From positions 13,445,544 to 13,509,543 of the forward strand of contig CM025850.1 in the NCBI GenBank assembly GCA_003952965.2: a stretch of 64,000 bases of DNA. Reading direction: 5' to 3'. The notes below the pieces were generated by a model. The model was not told the origin of the DNA. It saw nothing but the letters and a program-made list of their open reading frames with translations, and did no database searches. Positions 1 through 9,367 of this stretch are shown piece by piece (positions within the stretch are counted from its first letter, which is position 1; each line of letters starts with the position of its first letter). The position numbers and the translations under genes are program-made. Origin of the DNA: Morella rubra. Its lineage: Eukaryota; Streptophyta; Magnoliopsida; Fagales; Myricaceae.

Positions 1-246
1 CAAATAACGAAAAGGGAGCCATGTTCAGATCCTTCGAGTGCAAGCTAGCAACATAAATTGTGGTTCCATACACAGATTTAGATGCATCACATACACTATA
101 GCTCAATTGGAATTTGCAACAACTTCAACCTCAACTCCAACTTCAACCTCCACAAAAACACTTTATGCATTGGGAGAGTAAGAATAAGACGACTATGGAA
201 ATTCAAGAACTGTGACAAATCCGTGAGAGCATTTGTTGCAAAAGCT
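1..246. other. non-coding DNA outside the inverted repeat arm
   Basis: No gene is recognised here. Read on the minus strand, this stretch continues from the duplicated 5' UTR intron of arm A, but it no longer matches the KH gene, because similarity to 10687 onward stops at about 247. It contains a short run of repeated 'aacttcaacctc' units (about 119-150). Whether a sister KH copy or something else lies to the left cannot be seen. Confidence 0.5.
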
Positions 247-1581
247 AAGCACACATATTCATATAACTTTCAACTGTCTACAAAATCTTTGGGGGCGAAT
301 TCAAGCCGCACGAATTGTGATGAGTAACCCATTTATAATACTAGGCACCAAAACAAACCAAGCTGCACACAGGAACAAGTTGAAAATACACAAAAACGTT
401 CATAAAATAACTCTATCATGACCATATTTTCTAAATTGCGTGCCTACTCACTAACACGGAGAATCCAATGTACCATCTACAATACCAGATCGAACTCTGC
501 CAAAAACTAAAAATAATATCAGAAATCAGAGAGGGAAAATAAAGCGACTACATCAGCGGCAGACATAAGATACATGAGAACTTTTAAAAAACTCAAAAAA
601 TTCGGAAGATTTTTTCTCGATCAAGAACTTCCCAAACAAAATTCTCCCACAAACATTGCGGAAGAAATTAACAAAGAAAAGATCTTTCTTTTCCTCTTCA
701 AAAGCAACGGACGAAGTAATTCGGTTATACACAGATAAAGAAGGTAGATAAACCGTGAATGACCAACTTCTGAACAGGATGCTTTGCCAAAGAACGTAGA
801 GAGTTTGACAGATACAAAAAGGTTTTCCCAGGGGTTTATTCAGTGGAGTATTTGCTTACGAAAAAAAAAAGAGAGAGATAAAAAGAAAAACGAATAATAT
901 CTGTCATTAATCGCGGAAAGTTTTGGAGGACGAAGATAAAGCTAAATTAACGTAATTTACATAGACAGAATCTTACCGAGGAATTAGAGAGAAGAAAAAT
1001 CCTAAGCCCCGCGAGAAGAGAAGAGAGAGAAGGCTGTGCCTTCTTCTGTAGTTCTGTGAGCCTCCCTGTAATCTGTATACGCACCTGGGGTGAAGGCTTT
1101 TGTGGATGTCTTTTTTCGTTTTCTTGGTTAATCACGGCAAAAAGAGGAAAGGAATTCAGCAGTAGAGGGCCCAATAAGTGAATTGTGGATTTGTTTCCAG
1201 ATACACAACTTAGGTTTTTCTCTCTGCGACACCGCCACGTTAGATGCTACTGTCGTATGGCCGTTAAATGTCTATCTGAGCAGTGGGCCACGTCTAATCT
1301 GCTGACAGAAAAATATTTCGCAGGAGGATGGTTATTAGGGAGAGATTATTTTATAATTATTTTATTAAAATTAAAATTAATATTTAAAAATAAAATTTTT
1401 ATTTATAAAAATTAATAAAAGTGAGAAAAAAATAATTTTAAATAAATTTTTTATATTTATTATAATAAAAAAAATTTATAATTAACTTATAAAAATAAAG
1501 TTTGAAATAGCTAATATTTGGACACAAATACCATCTAACCAAATATTCAGTACTGCCATGAGCTCCATTCGCCACTTCAAG
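247..1581 (-). repeat. inverted repeat arm A: duplicated KH-gene promoter, 5' UTR exon and part of 5' UTR intron
   Basis: The reverse complement aligns almost colinearly with 9362-10686 (positions sum to roughly 10932-10944), with only scattered substitutions and small indels. The copy keeps the AT-rich upstream stretch (about 1320-1530), the GGGCCC-containing promoter segment (about 1165), the pyrimidine-rich 5' leader, the splice donor after 'TTCCTCG' (GTAAG, about 978) and most of the 5' UTR intron. It carries no KH coding sequence. The transcription direction of the copy would be leftward. Similarity ends at 247 inside the intron and at 1581, exactly at the hAT insertion site. The arm could be the promoter of an inverted paralogue beyond the window, a gene fragment moved with transposons, or, less likely, an assembly artefact. 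Confidence 0.93.
1574..1581 (+). repeat. target-site duplication, left copy (ACTTCAAG)
   Basis: The 8-bp word ACTTCAAG directly precedes the TAGGGGTG terminus of the hAT element and is repeated perfectly at 6151-6158. Eight base pairs is the standard target duplication length of the hAT superfamily. Confidence 0.95.
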
Positions 1582-1604
1582 TAGGGGTGAATAGCGGACA
1601 TGTC

Positions 1605-1725
1605 GGAAGCGGAATTTAACATTCCGACATCCGGTCCGCTAACTAGCAGATGGCCAAAATCAATTCCGCTTCCGCTTCCGACTTAACGGACTTAGCGGAA
1701 GCGGATAGCGGAATTCCGACAATGT
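1605..1725. repeat. left subterminal repeat cluster of the hAT element
   Basis: Several copies of CGGAAGCGGAAT and its complement ATTCCGCTTCCG occur in direct and inverted order just inside the left terminus. The right end has the analogous GGAACCGG / CCGGTTCCG cluster. These are probable transposase binding sites, inferred from hAT family organisation. Confidence 0.7.
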
Positions 1726-2561
1726 TTTGGGCCATATTTTTTTGCTCATTTAAGCCTTTTTTTTAAAAAAATAAAGATCTTATTCATTCATCACAATTAC
1801 AAATAACATAACAAAAAATTAAAATATACAACCCGAACTTCATATGAACATTTCTCAATTCATTACAAAAATCTCAATTATATAAATGAACACAATAAGT
1901 ATACAAATAAAAATTAAGAATTTACATTTGCACCACATCAACTCATCAAGACACGAAATAATTAGAGTTGAATTTTAGAGTAAAATATTGGCCATCTTTT
2001 AAAATTCAAACTAAGACAACCATATCATATTATGATCATATTAGTTTTGATGGCCATTTTATTTAGCCCATAATATTCAAAAACCAACAACTCATTGTTG
2101 ATCTTTTGAAAACCGAAAACAACATCCTAGCAACCTATTTTCACAAAACCATATTCAATAAATCCCAAAACAATATGCAAATAAAAAAAAGATTCAATAA
2201 ATCTAATGCAACATGCAATTCACAAAATTCATAATCACAGCTTCACAACGTCACCTAGTAAGTAATAAACTAGACACCATCACAATTCCTAAATAACTAA
2301 AGAAATATTATGGGCTTAATAATAAAAGTGGTCAAGACTTAATGAAAACAATAACCGAAAAAACATAGTGTATGCGGACATAACTCGAAATAGAAGAATA
2401 TTACAATACGAACTTAAAAGTTATAACTTAAAAGTATCAACTTAAGTAAGAAATGAAGAACATAACCAAACGTTAATGAATCACGAATCCACGATCAACG
2501 CAGCATTAGAAATTATCTCTGCAAAAAATCAAATTTATTAACACAGAGCTCATAAAAAATT

Positions 2562-4780
2562 TTAATTAAATAAATAAAAGTAGAAATGTAACATTTTGTA
2601 TATACCTATGTCCATCATATAACTAGCAGGATCTTCCGTCCCATCAGTAACTTCAGGTTCCGTATCCTCATCATCATCAGCAGAATATATAATCTTGGAT
2701 GTCAACCAATTTTGAGCACAAATGAGTCCTTCTACCGTTTTTAGTGCCAACGAACTTCGAAAAGAATCTAATACCCGACCCCCGTGCTGAAGACTGACTC
2801 TGAAGGCACTGTAGTAATAGGGATAGCAAGAACATCTCGAGAAATTCGTGCAAGAACGGGAAATTTTGGTGCATTCACTCTCCACCAATTGAGGATATCA
2901 AAATTAGGATCTTTAGGTTCAATATCCTCCATTAAATATCTTTCCACTTCAGACTTGCTATCCAACAAATTCTGTTGCGCCTTAAATTGTGTGAATTCCA
3001 GATAAAGAGGATCATCTACGAGTGCACTAGATGACCCAATCATTTCAAGTTGACCTTGACTTGCAGATACACTCCTGCTACTAGATGATCCATCCACATT
3101 ACTATACTCTGTAAACAACTGATCCAAGGTCCCTCTCACTACACTAGTCATCTCTGCACCTAACTCCATCCCCAAAGACTTTTTGAACCAAAAGTCCAAG
3201 TATATAACCTTGTATTGTGGGTCAAGTACCGCTGCAACAAACAACAATCTGTTAACCTCAGTCAAATTACCCCAATATTTATTATACTTCATTTGCATTC
3301 TTTTTGCCATGTCTGCCAAGAACTAATCCCCACTTGCTGCATATTTCCCCAAATGCATATGAATTTTAGTAAGTTCCGCAAAAAATAAGTTCGTTGTCAC
3401 CGTATTTGAAGCAGATATTCGAACTGTCACCTCGTGGAAAAGTGCCAAAAACTTGGTAAAATGTCTCACACGCTCCCAATCCTCAAATTTAGGAGGGCCC
3501 AATCCCTTCCTCCCATGCCCCTCTTCTCGCAGAAAGCTTACCAAAATCCCATCTTCCGCCAACATATCCTCAAAGACTCTCTGATATTTCTCAGCTGCAT
3601 CCAACATAATATACGTTGAATTCCAACGAGTAGGAACATCAAGCTGCAAAAATCCCTCAATGGGAAACTTCCTCTTCGCTACACATTTCTTAAACCCATC
3701 CATTCGACCGGGAGATGACTTAACATATTTGACCAAGTTCCTTACCTTGGCCACAGAATCATCCAACTCCTTCAACCCATCTTGCACAATTAAATTCAGA
3801 TATGTGCGCAACATCTCATATGCAAAAAATCATGGTTACAAACTACTTTTCCAGGCCGAAACCCCAAATGCAATTGTCTACTCTTCACATGCTCAATGGC
3901 TGTATCATTAGAGGATGCATTATCGACAGTTATTGTAAGGATTTTATCAATCCCCCATTCCGACATGCAATCCTCCAACTCCATCCCAATTGTCGAACCC
4001 TTATGATCTGACACCTTACAAAAAGCAAGTATCTTTTTGTGCAATTGCCAAGTACTATCAATAAAGTGTGCAGTGACAGACATATAATTCATATTTTGGA
4101 CTGACGTCCATGTGTCAGTGGTGAAGCAAACTCGTGGTCTATTAAGTAAGATACTAGCCTTCAATCTACACTTCTCTTCCAAGTATAGTTTCATACAATC
4201 CTTCATTATTGTGATTCGAGATGGTACTTTAAATCGAGGCTCGAGGGTATGAATCATCTCCTTAAACCCATCCTTGCTTACTATTCTGAAGGGAAGCTCA
4301 TCCACAATTATAAACTTCGCAATCGCAGCTCTAATAACCTTAGGATCATATGAGTCTATTTTCATCACCCCACTGATTCACTACTTGCCCCCTTGATATC
4401 AAAAGTCAATTTCTGTTGGAAGCCATCCAATTTACTTCGCGTTCTCTTATACATTACACAACCCTTCAAATGGGACCTCATAGCCGAGGTCCCCTGATCT
4501 TTGTGGTGAACCCCAGCTTTATGACTACAATAATTGCACTTGGCCAATGGTTTGTTTGGATCAACTACTGGTAGTATCCTAGTGAAATGTTCCCACATCG
4601 GGGACGGATTGGAAACCTTCCTTCTTTTGGGGGTAGGGTCTATTGTCCCCTTAGTTTGTTGTGTCTCAGCCTCTACATCTATAATTGGTATCTCACCAAT
4701 TGTAGGTGTAGTTGTAGAGGCAGGGGTAGGTAAATTAGGGGTTGTGGATTGCGAAGATGCAATTGAGTTTGGCGATCCAT
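2562..4780 (-). pseudogene. hAT transposase (BED zinc finger, RICESLEEPER/DAYSLEEPER-like), broken
   Basis: Read on the minus strand, an acceptor-like CTTTTAG precedes an exon starting near 4780. This encodes a Ser/Thr/Pro-rich leader with a basic PKRRKV motif, then a BED zinc finger (WEHF, CNYC, then HLKGC, about 4600-4440). The core follows in another frame (4368-3796), with FTTDTWTS and TVDNASSND motifs and RCCAHI. It continues in a third frame (3814-2768) and ends with the hAT C-terminal dimerisation block (VERYLMED, PSESVFSTG). Lesions seen: a frame change near 4368, a 1-nt loss near 3800, an in-frame TAG at about 3320, and another frame change near 2785, after which the C-terminus runs on to about 2600 before a possible splice donor. 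With at least four lesions no active transposase can be made from it. Domain identity is firm and the terminal exon limits are approximate. Confidence 0.88.
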
Positions 4781-5129
4781 CTAAAAGAAGAGAAACAGAC
4801 TAAACAATTTACTTTCCAAATTAAAACAAAAAATATAACTAAAATTAAAACAACTAAACAATTCACCATGAGATGATTCATAAATTCACTAAACAATTTA
4901 CTTTCGTTTTTCAAATGAATGAAAACAGATACATATTGATGCATAATATAACAGATCAAATATTGATAGTATTTAACAGATTCACTAAACAATTTACTTT
5001 CGTTTATGAATGCATTATAACAGTTAACAACTTCACAATATAACATGTTCACAAGAATCACAATTCACAATTCAATTTACTTTCATGCATTTAGTTAACA
5101 ACTTCACAATATAACATGTTCATAAGAAT

Positions 5130-5275
5130 CACAATTCACAAACAGTTCATCAATTCACAATTCACAGTTCACAATTCACAATTCACAATTCACAATTCAC
5201 AGTTCACAATTCACAAGATTCACAATTCACAGTTCACAATTCACACAATCACAGTTCACAATTCACAATTCGAAC
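5130..5275 (+). repeat. TTCACAATTCACA minisatellite inside the hAT element
   Basis: There are about a dozen tandem copies of TTCACAAT / TTCACAGT (unit about 10 bp). Related single copies are scattered from about 4860 to 5130, together with longer reiterated pieces such as 'cactaaacaatttactttcg' (near 4888 and 4983). Simple replication-slippage expansion is likely. Confidence 0.8.
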
Positions 5276-5307
5276 AGATCTATTACAATTTACAAATTTG
5301 AAATACA

Positions 5308-5340
5308 GTGAGAGAGATAGAGAGATGGAGACAGAGGTCG

Positions 5341-5371
<31 letters not shown>

Positions 5372-5664
5372 ATGGAGAGTGGAGACAAAGACAGAGACAG
5401 AGAGAGAGAGAGAGAGAGATGGAGACGGAGGTTGGAGAGAGAGAGAGATGAAGGCAGAGAGAGAGATGGAGACTGGAGACAGAGACTAGAGAGAGAGAGA
5501 GAGATGGAGACGGAGATAGAGAGAGAGATGGAGACAGAGAGAGAGACATACAGAGATAGAGAGAGAGATAGAGAGACATACAACGATAGAGAGAGAAGCA
5601 ACCCGAAAACGTGGAGGTTGACCGTTGCACTCGCCGGAGAAGAAGGAGCTCAATAGTCAAGCGT

Positions 5665-5706
<42 letters not shown>

Positions 5707-5715
5707 CAGACGAAC
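5308..5715 (+). repeat. GA-rich microsatellite and GAGATGGAGA repeat tract
   Basis: The tract has long pure GA runs (for example about 5340-5364 and 5668-5700) interspersed with GAGATGGAGAC units. Apparent open frames here (Ser/Leu-rich or Arg/Glu-rich) are artefacts of the low-complexity sequence. Confidence 0.85.
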
Positions 5716-5843
5716 AAAGAGAGAGAGTATGCTGAGGGAGTCACTGTGACTGTGAGGAGGCCGGAGGTCGTGAAGGAGAAGGTGCTCGGGCTCGAGGAGG
5801 GAAAGGGAGATAGCCAGATAGGGTTTCCCGTGTTCGTATTCAA

Positions 5844-5874
5844 CGTGGATCAAAACGGCACGTTTTGATCCACG
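5844..5874. repeat. perfect 14-bp hairpin with 3-nt loop
   Basis: CGTGGATCAAAACG at 5844-5857 is followed by GCA and its exact reverse complement at 5861-5874. It lies in the right part of the hAT element, 276 bp from its end. Just beyond is a second small palindrome around ACGACGTCGT (about 5933-5943). Confidence 0.8.
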
Positions 5875-6150
5875 GTATTATTATTTTTTTTTTAAAAAAA
5901 CCAACTAAACGAGTCATTCTATATAAAATAGAACGACGTCGTTTTAATATTTAGTTAAAAAAATAAAAAAATAACCGGAACCGATTTTCCGTTGAACCAG
6001 CGGAAACTTCCGGTTCCGGTTCCGGTTCCGGGAAAACTCTAAATTGACCTCCGGTTCCGTTCCTGGAAGTACCGGACCTCAGCTTCCCGGAACCGGTGAC
6101 GGAAACGGAACCGGAGGTCAGGCGGAGGCCGGACCGGACTTACACCCTTA

Positions 6151-6158
6151 ACTTCAAG
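6151..6158 (+). repeat. target-site duplication, right copy (ACTTCAAG)
   Basis: Exact copy of 1574-1581, directly after the CACCCTTA terminus of the hAT element. Confidence 0.95.
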
Positions 6159-6590
6159 GTTGACAGTACGACGTGCTTTGCAACTCAAAAGCGGATCCGA
6201 AATTCCCAAGAGTTGTCCAAACATATTCAGAGGAAAAAAAAAAAATCAGAGAATGATCAAAGGAACCGGTTTTCTACTCTCTCTCTCTCTCTCCGGTTTA
6301 AACTCACGTTTCCAGGAAAGCATAACCAAGACTGGAGTTTAATTGGTGGAGATTGTCCAGGTACGAAACTCTGCCTACTGAATATTGTCATTCGTTGGTA
6401 CCATTTGTGGGGTTAAACCCACGAGTTCTCGTTTTGTTCTTTTTCTCCTCTAAATTCTGGGAGCGAACATTCAAATTTTAGGGGTATTTCGCGTTTTGTA
6501 ATTGGCAAGTTTGATCACTAAGGTTTCCAGCCTGTTCAAGAGTAAGATGATCTCGGCAAACCCCGATTCTCAGCCGCATCCACAACAAAA
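6159..6590 (+). other. gene-free stretch resembling a promoter and 5' UTR exon
   Basis: Once the hAT element is removed, this DNA is the direct upstream continuation of the duplicated KH promoter in arm A. It has a CT microsatellite (about 6276-6292), a leader-like segment and a good splice-donor context (GTCCAG|GTACGAA, about 6359), then intron-like T-rich DNA. No coding sequence is visible. It could be the first non-coding exon of a gene once divergent from the KH gene, cut off near 6590 by the gypsy fragment. This is inference from composition only. Confidence 0.3.
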
Positions 6591-7003
6591 GATTGGATGA
6601 GCCTGAAAATATGGCCTCAACTTCCTCGCTAAGACAATGATGGCCAACGCTAGCTTATCAACATTGGGATATCGTGATTCGACCCCCTGAAGTGCTTTGC
6701 TCATGTAGTATATTAGTCGTTGAACGTCGTTATCATCTCTTACAAGTGTTGTGCTCACTGCCGCATCAGAGATAGCGAGGTAGAGGTAAAGCGTTTCTCT
6801 CGACATAGGTGAGCTCAAAAGTGAAGGATTCATCAAGTACTCCTTCAGATCTTCCAAGGCTTTTTGACATTTTTCCGTCCACTTGAAAGTCTTCCGAAGT
6901 GTTTTGAAGAATGGCAAACACTTGTTAGTGACTCGGGCCACAAACCTATTGAGTGCGGCTATTCGTCCCGTAAGCTGTTGTAGGTCTTTGACATTCTTTG
7001 GTG
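6591..7003 (-). pseudogene. Ty3/gypsy polyprotein fragment: end of reverse transcriptase and start of RNase H
   Basis: One open minus-strand frame carries the typical gypsy segment from the RT connection (PKNVKDLQQLTGRIAALNRF) through FKWTEKCQKALEDLK to the RNase H start (YLAISDAAVSTTLVRDD, YMSKALQG, Y..VDKLALAI, LRPYFQAHPI). Similarity ends abruptly after AHPI at about 6591 and before PKNVKD at about 7003. This is a truncated internal piece of an LTR retrotransposon. No LTRs of its own were found. Its orientation is opposite to the RT piece at 9027-9367. Confidence 0.88.
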
Positions 7004-7415
7004 GCTAGCACTACAGTCAAAGGAGAGGTCCCCGATGATGGAAGCACACCAGGTTAAACCTCAAGATCGACTTCGGTCTCAGGCAAATCTGGCCCACTCG
7101 AAGCACTGGAGTCCGATAAGACAATCAAAGTTCGGGGGCTCGAAGGAGAGTCAACCAAATCCTCACCACCAGTCTCCGGGTAGTCCACAACGGGAATTCC
7201 AGGCAAATCGGACGTTGGTGTAATGAGTGAACTAGGAAGTAATTAGAGAAACTCTCTGATTACGAGGGCAAAAATACCAAAATTTATCAATTTGGGAAGA
7301 GCAAATGAGAGTGTAAAACCACAGGAACTCTTTCAGAGTTAGTTGGCATTTGAGCCCAAGGTACAGGCCATATAACGGCGCAACCCATTAGAACTCTCCA
7401 AGCGTTGGGGACTAT
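7004..7415. other. unclassified, probably retrotransposon-derived DNA
   Basis: No conserved coding similarity is visible. Its position between two minus-strand retroelement fragments suggests it is part of the same decayed element. Confidence 0.35.
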
Positions 7416-7715
7416 TTAGGTTGGACATAAATGCAGAGATCTCAAAATCTTACGAACACTAAAGAGAAGAGGAAATCTTACCCTTGATTTCAATGGAGCC
7501 TCAAAGAAGCACATCTCACCCTTGGCTCCCCTGGTGTAAGGCGTCTCCTCGGCCGACAGAAGACGAAAGCAAATCCTTCTTAGAAAAAGATATTCGACAT
7601 AGAAGGAGTCGAAATTAGCCTCCTTCATCTGGCTAGGACCCTAATGGCTCTCACGTCTTTCAAGCACCTTAGGAGTTCTAGCAACAACACTCGAAGACGT
7701 TCCGATGTTGGCCAT
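7416..7715 (-). pseudogene. retrotransposon gag-like N-terminal remnant
   Basis: From an ATG at 7715 one minus-strand frame reads MANIGTSSSVVARTPK, crosses one in-frame TAG at about 7641, then continues to a segment (CFFEAPLKSRVRFPLLF then VRKIL) resembling the N-terminal block before 'PNGWR' in many plant gypsy gag proteins. It ends at 7416. It has the same orientation as the RNase H piece at 6591-7003, so the two may come from one element with the middle deleted. The family assignment rests on a short motif and is tentative. Confidence 0.4.
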
Positions 7716-8384
7716 TACGTGAGAGCAAGAAAGCAAGTAGGGAACAGAAGGCAAAGACTTGAGAGAATCAAAGCAAGGGAGAAAACTTGGAAAACAAGAA
7801 AAAGGCGTGAAGGTTGGTAACCCAAAGAGGCAGCCCCAAATAGTGAGAATACAATGACTGGAATACCCTCAATAAAGACGCACCGTTTCAAAAGGTCAAA
7901 AGGATTCCTCGAGAAGTTTAAAGCAACACCAATTAAACTTTAACTGAATAGTCGCCAGGAATGACAATATCAACAGCACGGTTAATTGAAGAACGATATG
8001 AGGTCCAGATACGAAAGGTGACATGTCAGAGATTTCCTGAAAATCCTGAAGCAATGCCCATCAAACCACGATCGCATGAATCAAAGGCGTTTCTGAGAAA
8101 AAGTAACCAAACGCACCAGATTACCGAAATACCCATCATCATGGGAGGTAACCAAGGTGTTTTTCCAGAGGAACGTCGAGAACATGTCAAAATAAATTCG
8201 AAAACAAAGCTATATTGATGCCCCGTACGCGCCCATGAAGGCCACAATCAGATGAACACGTAGGCAATAGCGTCTATAAAAGGACAAACATACATCCAAA
8301 GATGACAAGAAGAGAAAAAGAGAAAAAGAAGACAGAATAAAAAGCAACTTCAGCAAGAATGGGTGAAATCAATCAGCTTCATAC
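7716..8384. other. unclassified DNA, probably transposon-derived
   Basis: No conserved coding segment was recognised. A TATAAAAGG box at about 8275 on the plus strand, followed by A-rich leader DNA, lies about 110 bp upstream of the F-box pseudogene and could be its former promoter. Confidence 0.3.
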
Positions 8385-8811
8385 CTTCCTCTTGATATCC
8401 TTACCATCATTGCTAGCTACATGGCAAAACGAAATGTCGATGACTGGAAATAATTTAAATTGGCATCTCGCGAGTTCTACCATGCGGCCTCTAATGAGTT
8501 ATCCTACAGACGAATGAATCTAGAGGATTATTCAACTCCATGGCTGCCAACCCTCAACTAGCATAGGGTCAAGCGAAACTGCTGAGAAGTTAGGAACCCT
8601 CACGAGGTTTTCATGGAAGCAACCCGACACCTTTGCGAAGAAGGAATAACCCTCGTGGCTATTGACAAGCTGAGGGTGTTAGCTTCAGAGGGACATAAGA
8701 CAGCCTGCTTCTTTTTGGTGATCCTTTACCATGCTGCTAAGGAGGAAACATTCTGAGCACAAGCTCGAGATATAATCTGGAGTCTACGAATGCAGCTTGG
8801 AAGGAAAGGAA
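8385..8811 (+). pseudogene. F-box protein pseudogene (At2g35280-like, F-box plus Sel1-like repeat)
   Basis: A single plus-strand frame shows an F-box-like start (LPLDILTIIASYMAKR, then FKLASREFYHAASNEL) and, after several in-frame stops, a Sel1-like helical repeat region (EGITLVAIDKLRVLASEGHK then ACFFLVILYHAAK). This order and wording resemble the plant family of small F-box proteins with a Sel1-like tail, such as At2g35280. Stops near 8443, 8541, 8562 and 8753 rule out a functional protein. It is embedded in transposon debris and was probably carried or duplicated with it. Confidence 0.6.
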
Positions 8812-9026
8812 TGTGAATGCTGACAAAAATAATGAGAGGATGGTTGACACACCACATTGGATACGCGCGAAATGGTTTTCCATGTGAAAAATTATGTCCT
8901 CTACATAAAAGGCTATAACCCTTCTTTCATGGCGGATTGCGAAAAAAAGGGCCAGAAAAAAAACCATTATAAAACATGCAACGTAAATTGGGTGTTCAAA
9001 CACCTTTATGAGTACATGTCAAGGTA

Positions 9027-9367
9027 ATGGCTTGGTCCAAAAACCTGTCTGAAGAATCCAAAGCCACCCTTACAGAATTCTTATAGACGAATAGTGAGGT
9101 TTTCGCTTGGTCACATGAAAATATGCTAGGGATCGATCCCAAGGTCATCACCCATAAGTTGAACATACGGCTCGAAGCCAAACCAATCATACAATGAAAG
9201 AAAAGTTTCGCTCCAGAAAGAAATCAGGCGATCAAAGAAAAAGTCGAAAAATTGATCAAATCCCAATTCATTAGAGAAGTCAACTATCCCAATTAGTTGG
9301 CAAAGGTAGTCATGGTAAAGAAAGTAAACGGAAAATGATGAATGTACGTGGATTATATCGACTTGAA
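9027..9367 (+). pseudogene. Ty3/gypsy reverse transcriptase N-terminal fragment
   Basis: The plus-strand frame reads WSKNLSEESKATLTEFL, stop, then NSEVFAWSHENMLGIDP, HKLNI, KSFAPERNQAIKEKVEKL, then VVMVKKVNGK and MYVDYIDL, the canonical entry to gypsy RT. There are several in-frame stops. Gypsy similarity stops after DYIDL, just at the edge of the KH promoter (9362), where both sequences share the letters CTTGAA. The RT active-site region is absent. It lies opposite in orientation to the RNase H fragment at 6591-7003. Confidence 0.82.

Larger units (their letters stand above)
1582..6150 (-). mobile_element. hAT-superfamily DNA transposon, 4569 bp, complete ends, decayed transposase
   Basis: The ends are defined by imperfect terminal inverted repeats, left TAGGGGTGAATAGCGG and right (reverse complement) TAAGGGTGTAAGTCCGG, with a perfect 8-bp duplication ACTTCAAG outside both. 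Just inside each end are clusters of short reiterated GGAAGCGGA / CCGGTTCCGG motifs (about 1605-1720 and 5970-6120). In hAT elements such subterminal repeats usually bind transposase. The interior holds a minus-strand transposase pseudogene (about 2560-4780), a TTCACAAT minisatellite (about 5130-5270), long GA tracts (5310-5700) and a perfect hairpin (5844-5874). Both ends and the duplication are intact, so the element could in principle be mobilised by a related transposase, but its own gene is broken. Confidence 0.93.

Noticed and set aside
947-1415. Two 75-76-codon open frames conserved between the inverted arms
   Set aside because: They recur only because the DNA is duplicated; they cross the promoter, leader and splice donor and resemble no protein.
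5283-5853. Several Ser/Leu- and Arg/Glu-rich open reading frames of 60-125 codons
   Set aside because: They are produced by GA/CT microsatellites inside the hAT element and have no complex sequence.
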